Below are positions 12,823 through 25,806 of a stretch of DNA of 64,000 nt, piece after piece. This DNA comes from Certhia americana (lineage: Eukaryota > Chordata > Aves > Passeriformes > Certhiidae). The notes beneath the pieces were generated by a model. It searched no databases. It was given only the letters and a program-made list of their open reading frames with translations, and was not told the DNA's origin. Where the stretch lies: NCBI GenBank assembly GCA_018697195.1, contig CM031869.1:15608653-15672652 (forward strand). The letters run 5' to 3'. A program made the position numbers and the translations under genes. Position 1 is the stretch's first letter. Each line of letters starts with the position of its first letter.

Positions 12823-14194
12823 GCCAAAAGGATTGGGGAACCTTCAGAGGGGCACCAGAAAAGTTAATGATTTCAGAAAGGCAAACAATCATAAGACCTG
12901 AGTTTTATTAGGAGTCTCTTGGAAGGCTGAACTACAGGGACAAAGAGAAGCAGCAGATCTGCTAGTTTGGTAAAGAACAGGGCCTTGAACAAGCCCTCTG
13001 GCTGCCAGGGCAAGGCAGGAGGAAAAGCAAGTGACCAATAAGCTGAACCATGAGATCCTTGTGGAGTGCAGAAGGAGGAATCAGCACCAGGCTGGATTAC
13101 AACCACCAACAGCTAAAAGCAATCTCACCAGCACAAAAGGACAAAACTGAAAGGACGGGATACTGAGTTCTGGAGGAATAGTGAAGTGGAAAGCTGTTCT
13201 TAGTCCATCAGTTGAGACAGAGAGACATGACATGTCCACATCTCAGAGCTGGAAAGCTCAGATCAGCTTCGATACATGAAGAAGGTCACAAAGACTACTG
13301 TGAGACAACAGCAGCAGCTGGTGCAGTACAGCTATTTATCAGTGTCTACAAGACACCAATTTAACCCTCAGACACAGCAAGAGCAGAGGAAAGAACACTT
13401 TTCTGTGGGAAGAGTTTCCAATGAGATGTGCCTGACAAGCCAGTCTCAAGGCACTGATGCAGGATTCCAGGTTTTGGGCTCCAGAGACAACCAAGTAGGC
13501 TTAGAAGGCAACAGAGAGGGCAAATGAAGTGGAAAATATGAAGAAAATGGGAGGAAATAAAATCTGGGCCTATACAAACCCATTACATTAGTTTTTGTTA
13601 CCTTAAGCATGAGACGCAAGCAAGAAAGGGTGCAGGAACAAACACAACTCCTTCAGACAACCCAGCTCTCTGGACAGCCAGGCAAAAGAACCTTGTTGAT
13701 AAAGACAAAACAATGGTTGTCACTTCTTGATGTTAGTAAGACTTGTGACATTTGTTTGGTGACAGTCTCCTGGGGTAGTTAAGGGAGCTTCAATGTCCAT
13801 GTGATGGGAAGACATCTAGAAAAGACATGTTCAAAGAGCAGGCATAAATGGTTTGCTGTCTGATGGAAGATGCATCAAGTGAGACATCACAGGATGAAGT
13901 TTGGGTCAATCCTAACTAGCCTTTCTCCTCACAGCCAGATAATAGACAAGGGCTGATTCGCCACACAGGTGCCAGCACAGAAGAAGCTGCCAGAATATCA
14001 CAGGACAGGCATTGGATTCAGACCAATCTCAAGGACTTGGGAGGTGAAGTCAGGAAAAAAATAAGGAACAAGTGAGTCAGGGCCGTCATCCCCATGGGCA
14101 GAGAAGGGACAAAGAAGGGTCTAGAAGGAATTATGGCTCACAGCCTGCACAGGATCCATATGCACTGATGGACACAGGGGAGCCAGGGCAGTCC
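12823..14194. other. Intronic sequence, nothing recognised
   Basis: Purine-rich on the plus strand in places, no identified element. Confidence 0.6.
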
Positions 14195-14960
14195 CCATGG
14201 CTTTTAAATACCTCCACATCCTCTCCAGGGAAGTCGTGCCAGAGTTTGATCACTCTCACAACAGGAAAGGCTTTCATTCTGTTCAGATGGGACCTCCTGT
14301 GTGCCCATTGCCTCTGGTCTTGCCACTGACACTGCTGAGAAAAGTCCAACTCCTTCCTCTTTGTTGCCTCCCACCAGGTTTTTATAACACAAATAAGGTG
14401 CCCCTGAGCCTTCTCTCCTCCAAAATCAACAGTCCCAGCTTCTCAGCCTGTCCTCATGAGAGAGGTGTTTCAGCCTTCTAAACACTTAGCAGTCTACTTT
14501 GCTTAAGTGGTCCAAGCCTGAGGGTCAGTCCTCCTTGCTCCAGACATTTCCCCTGGACTCAGGAGTTTGTTATTGCTGAAGTCTGATCTTAACAAAAGCA
14601 AAGAAGACACCAAGTACCTCAGCTTTTCCACATGTCTTGTCACCAGGTCCCTGGCATCGTTCAGCACATTGAGCCTCCTCTGCCCTTTGCTGTTTAGGTA
14701 CTTGTGGTATCATTTCTGACACCTTTCACACTCCTCACAGATTCAACTGCAGGTCATCCTATCCCTGCTAAATCAGACAGCAGCTCTGTACTCCTCCCTG
14801 ATCATCTGCCTCTGCTTCCACCTCTTGTCTGCTTCCTTTGTATGTCTAGTTCAGCTACAAACTGCTAATCCATGCAGGCCTCTGGGTAATCTCAGTTCTA
14901 TGCCTTTGACTTTGCACATTTGCTGCTTCATGTCCTCACCTAGGGGAGGTCTCTTGATGG
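14195..14960 (-). mobile_element. CR1 LINE, longer diverged fragment
   Basis: 14195-14480 reads clearly as the complement of the CR1 3' region (aatacctccacatcctctcc, tcactctcacaacaggaaag, cttctcagcctgtcctcatg). From about 14530 the text resembles more 5' CR1 sequence (gcaaagaagacaccaagtac ctcagctttt...). The far end is uncertain. Strongly diverged, so old. Confidence 0.8.
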
Positions 14961-14986
14961 AGAGTAGCTGGAGATTATGCATTCAC

Positions 14987-15110
14987 ACAGTCACGGAATA
15001 TCATGCATTGGGAAGGATCCACGAAGACCATCAAGTTCAGCTCCCAATCCTGCACAGGACAATCCCAACAATCACAGCACGTGCCTGAGAGTGTCACTAC
15101 TCCAAGCTGT
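14987..15110 (-). mobile_element. CR1 LINE, short 3' tail
   Basis: Complement of a CR1 end: cacagtcacggaatatcatg, ttgggaaggatccacgaaga, aagttcagctcccaatcctg, acaggacaatcccaacaatc. It is a separate insertion, or a rearranged tail, next to the larger fragment. Confidence 0.85.
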
Positions 15111-15369
15111 GTTATCTGAAACAAACCTCCAGTGCGCCAGCTGGATTTCCTGATGTGGGTATTCAGCTCCTCGCCACTCTACTTATGCCAGGCAAGGGGG
15201 GCATTTGCCTGTGTGAGTGAAGGAGATGGAAAAACCACAAAGGAAGTTACGGTAGCTGAGCCTCCCCTCTTACCGTACTCACCCATTTAAAGCCCTGCTG
15301 CACAACATGACATGTTTCAACACCTGCAGTGATAAATAGAGGCACAAACCAGGAACAACCACTTGGTCA

Positions 15370-15600
15370 TGTTTATCCTCAAGTGTTCCTTGGTCGCATT
15401 GCAACCCACAATAGCATTCGTTAACAAGTGTTAGAACATGGTTACAAATTGCAGCAAACACAAATGCTCCGTCAGTGTTATTGCAGACTTCATTAACGAT
15501 GATCCTTCACATTTCAGCAACAGTCATTCAAGGATCTGAAAACATTTATATGCCTCTGTGAGCCAAGTGTCACGCTCCATGTGTGAGCCAGATGTTCACA
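15370..15600. promoter_or_regulatory. Candidate conserved noncoding element
   Basis: Unique AT-leaning sequence with retained CpGs and words such as attcgttaacaagtg, gttattgcag and attaacgatgatcc. No repeat similarity. Offered as an enhancer candidate by texture only. Confidence 0.3.
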
Positions 15601-17128
15601 ACATCATTTTACAAATGAGGGAATGAAGTCCACAGGACTGACTCCAGACCCCTTTCCACCCACTGAGTAATCCACTGCCCACCAACTAGTCCTAGGGGAA
15701 TTGTCCAATTCAAGGCAAGGCAGAATACCATTATGGGCTCTTTGTTTCCTTGCTTTGTCTTTTAATCCTTTGCTCCTCATCTTGTATTTAGACCCTGGGC
15801 CTGGGGGGTACCTCTGATGGGCACAGAGACACAGCTTAGCCCTGCTCAGCCACAGTGGTACCAGGATCTGGGAACTGAGAGCTCGTGAAGATCTCCAGCA
15901 GCTGCTTGCGTCAGACCAGGCCCCTCACAGGCACAGCAAACCCAGTTAATTCACAGTAGCAGCAAAGCCAACTAAATCCCACACCCCTGCCACTCCAGCC
16001 CTCTCCCCTGCAGGGCACACAGTGCCTGCACTTGGCAGGGCCCTGTCCACCTTCAAGACTTGGCACTTCCAAGAGCCAAAAGGAGAGTCAAGAAGTCATT
16101 CCCACTTAGCAAACTGAGCTTATGAAGTGCTTCGCTCCTGCCTCTCCCCCCAGACCCCGCTGGCTGAGTGGCACAGGAGATCCCCTTGCATTACAGAAAC
16201 ACATATGTTTATTAGGCCCAAGGTACTGCAGCATCTCCTACATCCCTCCTGCCAAACTGCTCCACCAGCTGAGTCCCTGCATCCTGTCATTTTTTCAAGA
16301 TTTAGGGAAAGGAAAAAAAAAAAAAAAATCACATGCTGCTCCCTCTAGTGACAGCCTGAGCACGTTTAAGCAGCCTGTCCGTGATTTGCAACATCCCTCC
16401 AAGAGCTGGTTTTAGGCACAACAGGCAACGTTTTTACAGAGGACCCACTCTCTGCCATCTTAGTCTTCCTCTTATGCCTCGGACACATCAGAACCTACCT
16501 GAGCTGCTCTCTCAGAGGCTGCTGCTCTGCACACACAGGTTACTCCAAGCTCAAGAGGCTGCTAATAGGATCTGCAGAGCTTCACCAGTCACCGCTGAAA
16601 ATCTAGTCTGAGCTGAGAGTGACCTCAAGGTAAAAGCACCGGGCAGCTGCGGTCACCTGAGCGGGGTCATGACGTGTGCACTCTGCAACTGGTGCTGGTT
16701 TAGCAAATAAAAGCACATTGAAGAATTGAAGACAGCTATGCAATAGAAAACTGAGCTCAAACTGGCATTCCAGCTCCTGCATTCATCCCAGGATGGCAGA
16801 AGATTGTAGCACTCAAGTCTAGTCAGCATAAGCTAGGAACAAAAATGGATAGTACAGCTTCATGGGGGAAAAAAGTAAATTAATTGGGCAAATAATAAGA
16901 GGGATGTTGAAGTTAGCATAACCATCACTTTTCTATTCAGTCTAGATCATCAGATGGCACAGGTCACCCAGGGCTCCAGCTGAACAAAGAGACCCCAGTC
17001 ACCTCACATCTTACAGACCCTGGTGCATAATAGTTCTGCACAGGACTTCTTGATTGACTGCCAATGAAGAAGAAACATAAGAAAATAGCTGAGGACGAGG
17101 GAGGTAATTTATTTCTTGATATTCCTCA
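15601..17128. other. Intronic sequence
   Basis: Nothing recognised except a 16-bp A tract near 16313-16328. Confidence 0.65.
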
Positions 17129-17657
17129 GTTTAGTCTGAGGTAGAGTTAATTTTCTTCACAGCAGCTGCTATAGGGCTGTGCTTTGGATTTGTGCTGGAA
17201 TCAGTTCTGTGCTGAGCTGTTTCAGATACTGCTGAGCAGTGCTGGCACAGTGTTGAGGCATTTCTCATCCAGTGAGCAGGCTGAGGGTGCACAGGAGTTT
17301 GGGAGAGGACACAGCTGGGACAGGCGATCTCTACTGGCACAAGGGATATCCCAGACCACAGAGCACCACATTCAGCATATGAAGCAGGGTGAGGAAGAAG
17401 GAAGAGGGTGATGTTCACAGTTACAGCACTTGTTTTTCTAAGCCACCGTTAGGTGTGATGGAGCCCTGTTCTCCTGGGGCTGGCTGAACACCTGCCAGCA
17501 ATGGGAAGCAGTGAATTCATTCCTTAATTTGATTTGCTTGCACATGTGGCTTTTGCTTTGATTCAAACAGTAGCCTTTCTCTCAGCCCTCAAGTTATCAC
17601 AGTTTTACCTTCAATTCTCCCCCCATTCCACTGTGGGGAGTCATCCAGCAGCTGTCA
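17129..17657 (+). mobile_element. Solo LTR of an avian endogenous retrovirus (diverged)
   Basis: It shares a long ordered series of blocks with the element at 58044-58540: gtagagttaattttcttcac, gctgtgctttggatt, actgctgagcagtgc, gatatcccagacc, tgaacacctgcc and cttttgctt. It retains the central segment, with a decayed TATA-like catatgaa at 17376-17383 and a decayed polyA signal attcaa at 17561-17566. No internal retroviral genes are present. I recognise the family as a common passerine LTR but do not assign a database name. Ends are approximate. Confidence 0.85.
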
Positions 17658-17695
17658 GTACTAAGACCCAGATCCCTGCTTTACCTGTCTCTCCC

Positions 17696-17763
17696 ACAAA
17701 TAACTGCCAAGGTACCAGAGTCCCTCTCTGCAAACAAATAACCTGCCAAGGTACCAGAGTCCC
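17696..17763. repeat. Two-copy tandem duplication
   Basis: acaaataactgccaaggtac followed by cagagtccc occurs at 17696-17724 and again, with one extra c, near 17734-17763. The period is about 38 bp, directly beyond the LTR. Confidence 0.9.
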
Positions 17764-18559
17764 CTGGCCTAGGAGCTCAGCCATGTGTAGAAGAGCAACG
17801 CCTGGCAGCCCCTTCCAGAGAAGTCTGGAGCACACACATGCACCTCACTGAGCTGCCTGCACATCCTGCCAGCCCCTCTTGGTCACGTCCTTGCAAACAC
17901 CAACCTGAAGCACTCAACCTTCCCTGTGTGAGAGCCAGTAACACACACACACCCTCCTTCCACTCACACTTTGGGGAGTGCTGGACCCAGAGTGAGACCA
18001 AGAGGATCACCTAAGGCCGGGGAAGCCCAAGCCACTTGGAGATGCAGCCACAGTGTTGAGCCAGCAAAGCTGTCAGGGCAGGATCCAGAGAAAGGACATG
18101 CTGGGTGGGTGGGAGAGAGACAGGCAGACACAGACACTGGGACCGGCATGGAGAGATCTGTAATCCTGATGCTGCTCCTGGGAACTGCAGCAGGGGATGG
18201 TAGGGATGTGGGATGTGCTCATTTAATGCCATTTCATTCTCAGCACTACAGATATTTAAAATAAATTAATCAAAATAATTGCAGTGCCACAACATCCCAG
18301 TCCCTGCTGTAGACAGGGACCTTCAGCGGAGCAAGCTGTGGCCGGCTGTCCCTGCTCCTTATCCTGGAAGCAGGAGATCTGCTGGGCTGGGTGGGAGAAG
18401 GCCAGACTGGGGGAATGGGCTCTGTGTAGACAGCCTGGCAGAGAGAGGAGGGGACAGTGTGGCCTGGCCATCATGTGACATGCTGACTCCCAGCCAGACA
18501 GGGCTGATATGGCATGGACCAGCTCCCATGCCCTAGCTGTCAAGGGGATGATGTGATGA
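17764..18559. other. Intronic sequence, nothing recognised
   Basis: No repeat or exon recognised. Confidence 0.6.
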
Positions 18560-18985
18560 ACTGACCCCAGCTGCCAGAGGGGCTGAGCCCCATAACATGC
18601 ACCTGATCCCAGTAAAACACAGGGAGCAACTGATTCCCAGCAGGATACACGCAGTGCCAAGGCTCTCGGTGACACCCCAGCTCCCAGCAGGACACCAGCA
18701 ACACAGCAACTGCTAGCCAGGCAGGACCAGGGTGTGACATCCCACATGCCAGCAGAAGATGTGCAAAAGGCACTGACCCCAGCAAAGCAGAGCAGGGGTG
18801 CGTGGTGTCCCACCAGGACGCCCCAGCTCCCAGCAGAACTAGACCTGCCAGTGACATCCCAGCTCCCAGCAGGATACTGGGGAGGCAGTGGCTCCTGGTG
18901 CAGTACACATGGCACTCCAAATCCCAGCAGGACACTGGGAGGCAGTGACACCAGCAGGAGATGAGCAGTGCAGTGGCTCCCCGTG
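18560..18985. repeat. Degenerate minisatellite with cccagctcccagcagga core
   Basis: The core recurs near 18633, 18675, 18821, 18857 and 18921, with variable spacers that contain ggcagtg and gacatccc words. It keeps a 302-codon minus-strand frame (18256-19164) open, with repeating PAGSWDVT/LLGAGVS-like peptide. The protein is an artefact of the repeat. Confidence 0.75.
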
Positions 18986-21900
18986 TGGCACTTGCCAGCT
19001 ACGAGGGATGCCCTGGCTCTTTCACATGCCAGGCTCTGACTCCCACCAGGTTTTTGGGGGCACCCATTCCGAGGGAGACACACGCCCTGCATTGACTCCT
19101 GGAGTGGCCAGGTCAGCATGTGAAGCACAGGACACGTGGGAATCACTCGTTCCTGGGATGGCAAGCACTGTCACAGTTCCCAGATGACACTCAGCTCCCA
19201 GTGGGAACGGGATGGAGTGCCGTGCACGGGTCCCTCTGTGCTCTGCTCCTGGAGAGGGGCAGAGGCAGGCCAGGCTGTGCTGGGGGACAGTGACACCATC
19301 GCAGGGCTCCCAGTGCCACCTAGTGGGGGACAACAAGCGCTCGGGGGGCCCCACGTCCCCCAGCCCCGGGGGCTGCCTGGGCACAGACCTTCCCAGCCTG
19401 GCCAGCCTCCCCCAGCACAGCCCTGCCTCCAGCAGCCCCCATCCCCACAGATCCCTGCAGCAGCCCGGCACGTCCTGCCAGCTCCCCTCCCACGCTCGCT
19501 CATCCCTGGAGATTGTGTAAAGCACCACCGAGGCAGGGACAGAGGAATTTACTCCAGGTACAGCTCGTTAATCACATCAAGTCCAGTCCTGTCGAGTCAC
19601 TGGGTGTTCACCCTGCACAGGGCAAAAACAGAGAGCTGGTCAGAGAGCCACAGCTCTGCCGTGTCTGCAGCCTCCAGAAACCACTGAAGCCACTCTTGTA
19701 AGAAAGTCAAAAGTGTTGTACCTGCTGGGGTACATGCCGATGCTCAATGCATTTTTTACATGCAGCTTTCCCTCCTCTGTGCACATTAACTGACACAGGC
19801 AGCCATGCACATACCAGAACACATTGCACTTACACCAGCCAAACAAAACACCGGCACAGCAAACAACTTGTGTGGCTGAACAAGGTTTATTTTATAGGTT
19901 TATTTCCCCCAGATCAGACCAGGGAGTCTGGGAGGTGGAAACAGCAGATGTGGCCATAAAGGTGTGGTACAGAGCCATGTGGAAGTTTACACAGGGGAAG
20001 GCTAAAAACCAGTAACAAATGCAATTCAACATGGGAAAGGGGGGAGATGTGCAATCCTGCTGCACGTGAATCCAATCTTTCCTTCCATCTCTCCACCCAG
20101 CGGGCGGCCATCAATCTCTTAAGCCATATCTCAACTCATCTACAGCCGTTTAATCACTTTGATTTTCTTCCATTCCATCTGCATCCTCAGGCTCTTCCTT
20201 CCACACACATCCCCAGCCTGAAAAGAGTCCCATGGATATTAAAGAGAAAACCATGACACCTTGTGGAATAGATAGAGCCTTCTGCAGATCGAAGCACCCT
20301 CATGAACACTGGCATTTCCAGCAGGTCTCCCGGGGTAGGACAGCCCAGGTGGTGAAAGCAGAACAAGAAAGGTCCCCAAAACCTCTCAGTTTCCAGCAGA
20401 TGCCTCAGGTTCACCTATTGATCAAGCACAGCCCCTGTTTTCTCAGAGGATCAGCCACCAGATTTTTGTTGGCCTTAATCATGATTAAGCTGAGCATCTC
20501 TCCAGGGAGTTTTCCAAGGGAACTCAAATCCCTGCAAAAAATTAAATCAGATACTGAATGCTCTATTATCCAGCCTGAAATCAAGGCAAAGGCCTATCAT
20601 AGTGGTGATCTCAGCCAGGCAGTCATACATGAGGCAAGTCTAGAAACAGGGAGAGGAAATAAATGCACAAAGTGATAGGCACCGAGTTTAGAGAAATGGG
20701 GAGGAAGAGGCTACCAAAAACTCCTGTCATTAAGGCTATTGGTACAGTCCAGGGCCTGGGCAAATGAACAGGTTGGGTACCTCTCTCCAAACATGAACCC
20801 AGTGAAAAACTGAGACACCAGATGAGCAGCTCAGGTATAGTCCAGAAAGGCAAATGACAATCCTACAGATTTATGGGGTCACAGCCTCCTGAACCCCTGG
20901 TCCCTAGGGCAGCTCCTTCTCACCTACAGCAAAACCCCACAGAGTCCCAAGGAAACACCAGCTGGTTCCCAGGTCCTTGGCTGTCCTCCTCCCACCAACT
21001 CACCTCCTCCTTCTCACACATCCCAGCTGCCAGCCTACTGCCTATGTTAAAAACAGGAGGATTTGGGATTGGGCTTGTCCAATGAGCTGTGGCTATCCAA
21101 CAGGCTTCCTCAGAACTAGTGTCCTTCAAAAGCTGCCCTCTCCTCCTACGAGCAACAGAGTCTGAAAGAAAGGAAAGTGATGAGGGCAGACATCAATCTC
21201 ACAGCTGAACTGCTCCAGCTGCTCAGGACCAGGTCATTTCTGTAAGAGCACTTACATGAGAGAATGAACAGCTTGGGAGCTGCCAAGGAGACTCTTGGCT
21301 AGGTCCCCTCCAGGTCACCGAGCACACGCAGGGCAGCAGAAGCAGCTCCAGGCTCTTGGCTCTGTCAAAATTTGGTGGCAAAAACAAAAAAATGTGGTAG
21401 AAGATATTTTCACTTTGCAGATTTTGCCAATCTGTCAGGGGATGCTGGCAATGATGTGCTGCAGAGAGATCTGGGCAGGCACAGAGGGCAGGTAGGCTCG
21501 GTGCAGGCAGGGGTGGTCAGGTCATGTGAGGAAGAACAGAAGAGACTGGGAAGATGTCACCATAACAGGGCTTACACTGTTAGAAAGGTGTGTTTGGGAT
21601 GGGATTATCAGGTCCTAGAAACACTCAGGGACAGTGAGACCCACCAGATTCTGAGCTGCACAAATGGTCACAGCAATCAAGCCCTGCTGGTGCAGAGCCT
21701 GTGTCCAGGGCAGAGGGAACCAAGATAAATATGTGAGGCCAGAGTGGTTTTGCTAGACCTCCAGGCCAGGTAGCCCAGCTGGCCTCCAGTGCTACAAGCT
21801 CAGCAAGGCCCAGAGGGCTGGACCACCAAGCCTGAATGTGACAGCTGGCATCTGCATGGAATGCAGGCTCCCTCAGCATGACACTTCAGCATCTAAATCC

Positions 21901-22380
21901 CAGAAAAGGTATAAAAATTGTCCATCTGGCTCTAGAGAGGCTTTAAGGGACTTGTGGAATGAAGCAGGTGAGCTCAACATAACTCAAAAGGAGGAAGGAG
22001 CTTCACCCCTGCCAGACAGCAGATCCATGTCCCTGCATCAAAAAAAGTTTGGGATCTCAAACTAGACCCCTCCATGGACACTGAGGGCTCCTCAGACCTA
22101 CATGCCCAAGCAGTTCAGGACAATGCTCCTCAGGGAGGCAGGAGTATAAGCTAAGAGTGGCTCAAACAACTCCCTCTGACATGTGCTGAAGCATTGCTGA
22201 GCTCCCTCTGGGTATGCCTGCATGCTCTCTTGCCCTACTTGCAATTGACAATATTTTATTCTTGCCTGTTGAACACTGAAGACCTGCTGCCAAGGTAGGT
22301 CCTGGCTCTCGAAGTATCAAGTCAAAGAAATCATGAAGAAAACTGCAGCTCAGCTTGAAGTGTACTTTTTCTGAGCATCA
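18986..22380. other. Intronic sequence, nothing recognised
   Basis: 19160-19520 is GC-rich with some CpG. Otherwise ordinary intron. Confidence 0.6.
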
Positions 22381-22640
22381 ATCACTCCCTATAATTAATT
22401 AGACTCCTAAAATACACAAGAAACTAAGAAAAACAACAGCCACAAGCAAAGATGACTGCACTCCATCAAAAAAGCTTTTATCTTTATGCAATGAATAAAT
22501 AACTCTGACGTAACTACACACAGCAGTTTTTCATCAAATGTCTCCGTATCAAACTCTTTCCAGACCTGCTCTGACACAGCTCTCGGCAAATGTGTCGATG
22601 GAAAACCACTGGCCACATTCACAAGTGGGTTAAAATCTAG
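22381..22640. promoter_or_regulatory. AT-rich block with homeodomain and CRE-like motifs
   Basis: Contains ataattaattag at 22391-22402 and a CRE-like TGACGTAA at 22506-22513, followed by retained CpGs (tccgta, tcggca, gtcgat). Candidate enhancer, not demonstrated. Confidence 0.3.
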
Positions 22641-22858
22641 CACAGGAATCCAGGAGGAACTGTTCCCAAGACCTATCAACACCACCTCCTCTTCCTACAG
22701 CAGTGCCACCCTGCAAGGCCCAGCACGCCCCTGTGCCCCACAGATGTTTTAGTCGATAGCCTCACCGCAGAAAGCCACACGCTGCTTTTTCAAGGACAAA
22801 CAAAAGGTCAAAAGCTGAGTGGATATTCCCCAAATCCCTCAGACATCTTGAGGCTGAA

Positions 22859-23260
22859 AACAAAACCGTGAGTGTTCAAGCGCAGCTTTCTCAGGTGAAT
22901 GGCCAGCAGGGTCGGTCTGTACCCAAAACAGCACCAGCCGCTGATGGGCACAATTCATCTCCAGATTCCTGCTCAACTGAAGGCAGGATCCGGCAGTTTT
23001 GTGTGCCTCCAACTGCAGGGCCCTGCGAACAATTAAACAGGCTATTTCTGCCCACACAATCGGCCCTTTTCAGGGAAGGCTCTTTCATATCAGGCCCATA
23101 TTGCCATTGCTTAATCAGGCCGAGATTTAAGGGAGCCCGCTGCGAGATGACACAGATTGCTCCCTCCCTCGGGAGCTGGCGAGCACCGCGGTCAGTGTGT
23201 GACCGGCAACCCCTGCAAACAGAGTCCCTGCTAAACACAGCCACCGAGGGCTGCTCTGCC
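22859..23260. promoter_or_regulatory. Candidate conserved noncoding element within a 263-codon open frame
   Basis: Unique sequence with attaaacaggc, cttaatcaggccgagattta and many retained CpGs (gcgcag, tccggc, tgcgaa, atcggc, gccgag, ctgcgag). It lies within an open frame at 22868-23659 whose protein I do not recognise. A regulatory element is likelier than a gene. Confidence 0.3.
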
Positions 23261-23659
23261 CTGCTTCTGCCACGGCCCTGCTCTGTGCCCAAGGGGCTCT
23301 GTTTACTCAGCCATCCTCCAGGTTTCCCCCTCACTTTAGCCCTCAGAAGTCCTAAGTGGCCGCAGCACAGCAGTAGGAAGAGGCAGCAGAAGCAGAGGAA
23401 ACGTGGAGCTGTTCACACATCCCTCCTGTCTCCCATGTCAGCCCCGGAGACGGGGCCTTGTCTGGGTGCCGATGGAACCATCTGCTCCGTGTCTGGCAAC
23501 TGCAGCAGGCAAAGGGCAGGGCTGGCTGCCACGTCCAGCCTGAGCAGCCAGAGCGGGGGAACGCTGGCTGGGGGCACTGCCAGCAGGGAGGGGAAAAGAG
23601 GATGGATGGAGCCCATCCACCAGGACACAGGGTCAGTCCAAGTAGTTCCAGAGAGCTGA

Positions 23660-24313
23660 AACCTTTGGATCCAACTGCTTCAAGACGTCTGAAAGACTCT
23701 GCAGGAGGCACTGGTGAGGGATTGTGCCTCCAAAAGGTGTAAGTCTGCTAAGCACCCTCCTGTCAAGGTGCTGGAGCTAAGGAGTTTGCATTCCCACATG
23801 GACTCTGCAGGGGCCCTGCAGCCTTGCCCCAGCTTGGGTGTTAAAGCTGCTGTGATGTGCAGAAATGGGGCATGTGAGCCCCAGACAGCCCTACCTCCAA
23901 ACCTTCTCCCACCCCAGCACAGAAGAGAAGTGTGAGTGAGGCAACAGCATCATCACCACCCCACACCTCAAGGTATTTCCAGCCAACCTGGCAGCTTCCA
24001 CCTGATTCCAGAACCCAGGAAAATGCTTCCCTCAGGTCAGAACTTGATGTTACTCCATGCCCAAAGTCTCCCCTGACTTATCAGACAAAATCCTCAGGCT
24101 GTACAAATGGCTTTGCACAAACCCTAAAACTATGGCTGGCAATGTGAATGTTTTCACATTAATTTCTCCTGAGATACAGCTGACGCTGCACCTTGCACCA
24201 GGCACCTAAGGATGGGAAGCTGGATTGGAGTCTTCAGATCCTTTTTGACACCTGTTTTGCAGATTATTTCCCCACTGAACTTGAATTTAGGAGAAATGTC
24301 TTGCCTGCTAGAA
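23660..24313. other. Intronic sequence, nothing recognised
   Basis: No repeat or exon seen. Confidence 0.6.
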
Positions 24314-24445
24314 GATAGAATCCTAGAATCATTAAGGCTGGAAAAAAACTAAAATCATCAATTCCAACTGCTGACACAGCACTACTCTGTTCACCACTAA
24401 ACCGTATCTCCAAGTGCCACATCCACGGGCCTTTTCAACGCTTCC
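24314..24445 (-). mobile_element. CR1 LINE, 3' fragment
   Basis: Complement of a CR1 tail: atagaatcctagaatcatta, aggctggaaaaaaactaaaa, caccactaaaccgtatctcc, aagtgccacatccacgggcc. It resembles the fragment at 33466, so it is probably the same subfamily. Confidence 0.92.
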
Positions 24446-25749
24446 ACACATGCTGTTCTTGAATTCTATCCAAAATATCCCAGCACATCTCACAGGACTG
24501 TATCCAGAGAGGTCCCTTGCAACAGGCACTGCTTTTCCAGGTCCCTCCAGCCCCTTGTCCTGTCCCTGTCCCAGCTCATTGCTTCCCTCAGTTGGCCATT
24601 TTCAATCCTCCATGATCCCTTGCAATTCCCAGCACTGGTGTTTGTGTAAGAGGATACAGTTGGCTTTGAGCTGGGTTCCTCATCTTGTAGCAGCTTAAAG
24701 CCTAAGGAGGCTCCATGTATCCGGGTGAAAGTGGGGATCAGGAGGGCTGCAGCACTGCTCTGCTGTGGCAGGGCCCTCTCAGGCCTCCAGACCCTCTGTT
24801 GTTACAACTTATTTGAGCACTGTCTTTTACCAAGACACTCTTCAGCATCGCTGCATGGGATATCTCTGAAGATCAAGACAAGCAAAGGCTACTTTCTACA
24901 GCAGGGGAATGCGAAATCAGCTGGACATTGCAGCAAGCTCCTGACAACACATTATTTGCTCATCACTGGCTTTCCCTCCACTGGAAAACAATCCCACGGG
25001 AAATTCCTTGGAACCACACAAAAAGCAGAAAACGTAGTTTTAGAAGGAAAAGTGTCAGCAGCATTCCCTGAAGGCATTGTTTACAATAATTAAAATATAT
25101 AGATTTATGGGGTCTGCACAGGCATGACCAGAGAGCAGGCAGCTGTGTGTCCTGTGTCCAGCCCTATCCTGTGGCAAACCAAAAATCCAGCATTGGATTC
25201 TTGGTGTCAGCACTGCCAAAGCAGAGCTGGGCTAAAAGTGATGGAATGAACAGTACTGTGCACAAACTCCCATATAAATAGCAGAAGGGCTGCTTCAATT
25301 TCCCATGCATTTGTAAAACTCAAACAGTCCTTTCATGATAAAAAGTGTTAGGGATGTATAGTTTTACCCCAGCTGAAAGGCATCCTTTGGTTTTGATTTG
25401 CAGAACAAGAGCAGGACACATAGGAGGAGAGCAATACCGGGAGCTTTGTTCCTGAGGGACTCCCAAGGGAGTAGGGAGTGCCATGGGGTGGGATAAGAGC
25501 CAGGACAAGTGCCCCCATCTTCACACAACCCCTGGGCTTCTCAAACCAAGTGCAAAGTAACGTGTCATTATTGCCAGGTATGGTTTTAATCCAAGAGTCC
25601 TTTCCCACACCAAGTGGCAGTTGTGTGACAGCTGAACATCCTGTCTCAAGCAGATTATTCCTCCACAGCATGGTGGCTCCATCCCAAGCAGGTTAGAGGT
25701 CACTTTAGAAGACCATCATGGCCCACCATTAGCAACAGTCACAGCCTAT
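24446..25749. other. Intronic sequence, nothing recognised
   Basis: No repeat or exon seen. Confidence 0.6.
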
Positions 25750-25806
25750 TCAGCCTCAATTAAGACACAGTGATACTAATCATTAATTGTTCCTTAATTA
25801 GGATTT
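25750..25806. promoter_or_regulatory. Cluster of homeodomain-type TAAT/ATTA sites
   Basis: Within 57 bp: tcaattaag, actaatcattaattg and ccttaattagg. Dense ATTA cores suggest homeodomain binding. Inference from motifs only. Confidence 0.3.

Noticed and set aside
17129..17657. Full-length provirus around the LTRs
   Set aside because: No internal retroviral coding remnants are found between or beside the LTRs, which lie 40 kb apart in the same orientation. They are independent solo LTRs.
22868..23659. 263-codon plus frame as a gene
   Set aside because: No recognisable domain, codon use like noncoding GC-rich DNA, open frames also on the other strand. The underlying DNA looks more like a noncoding element.
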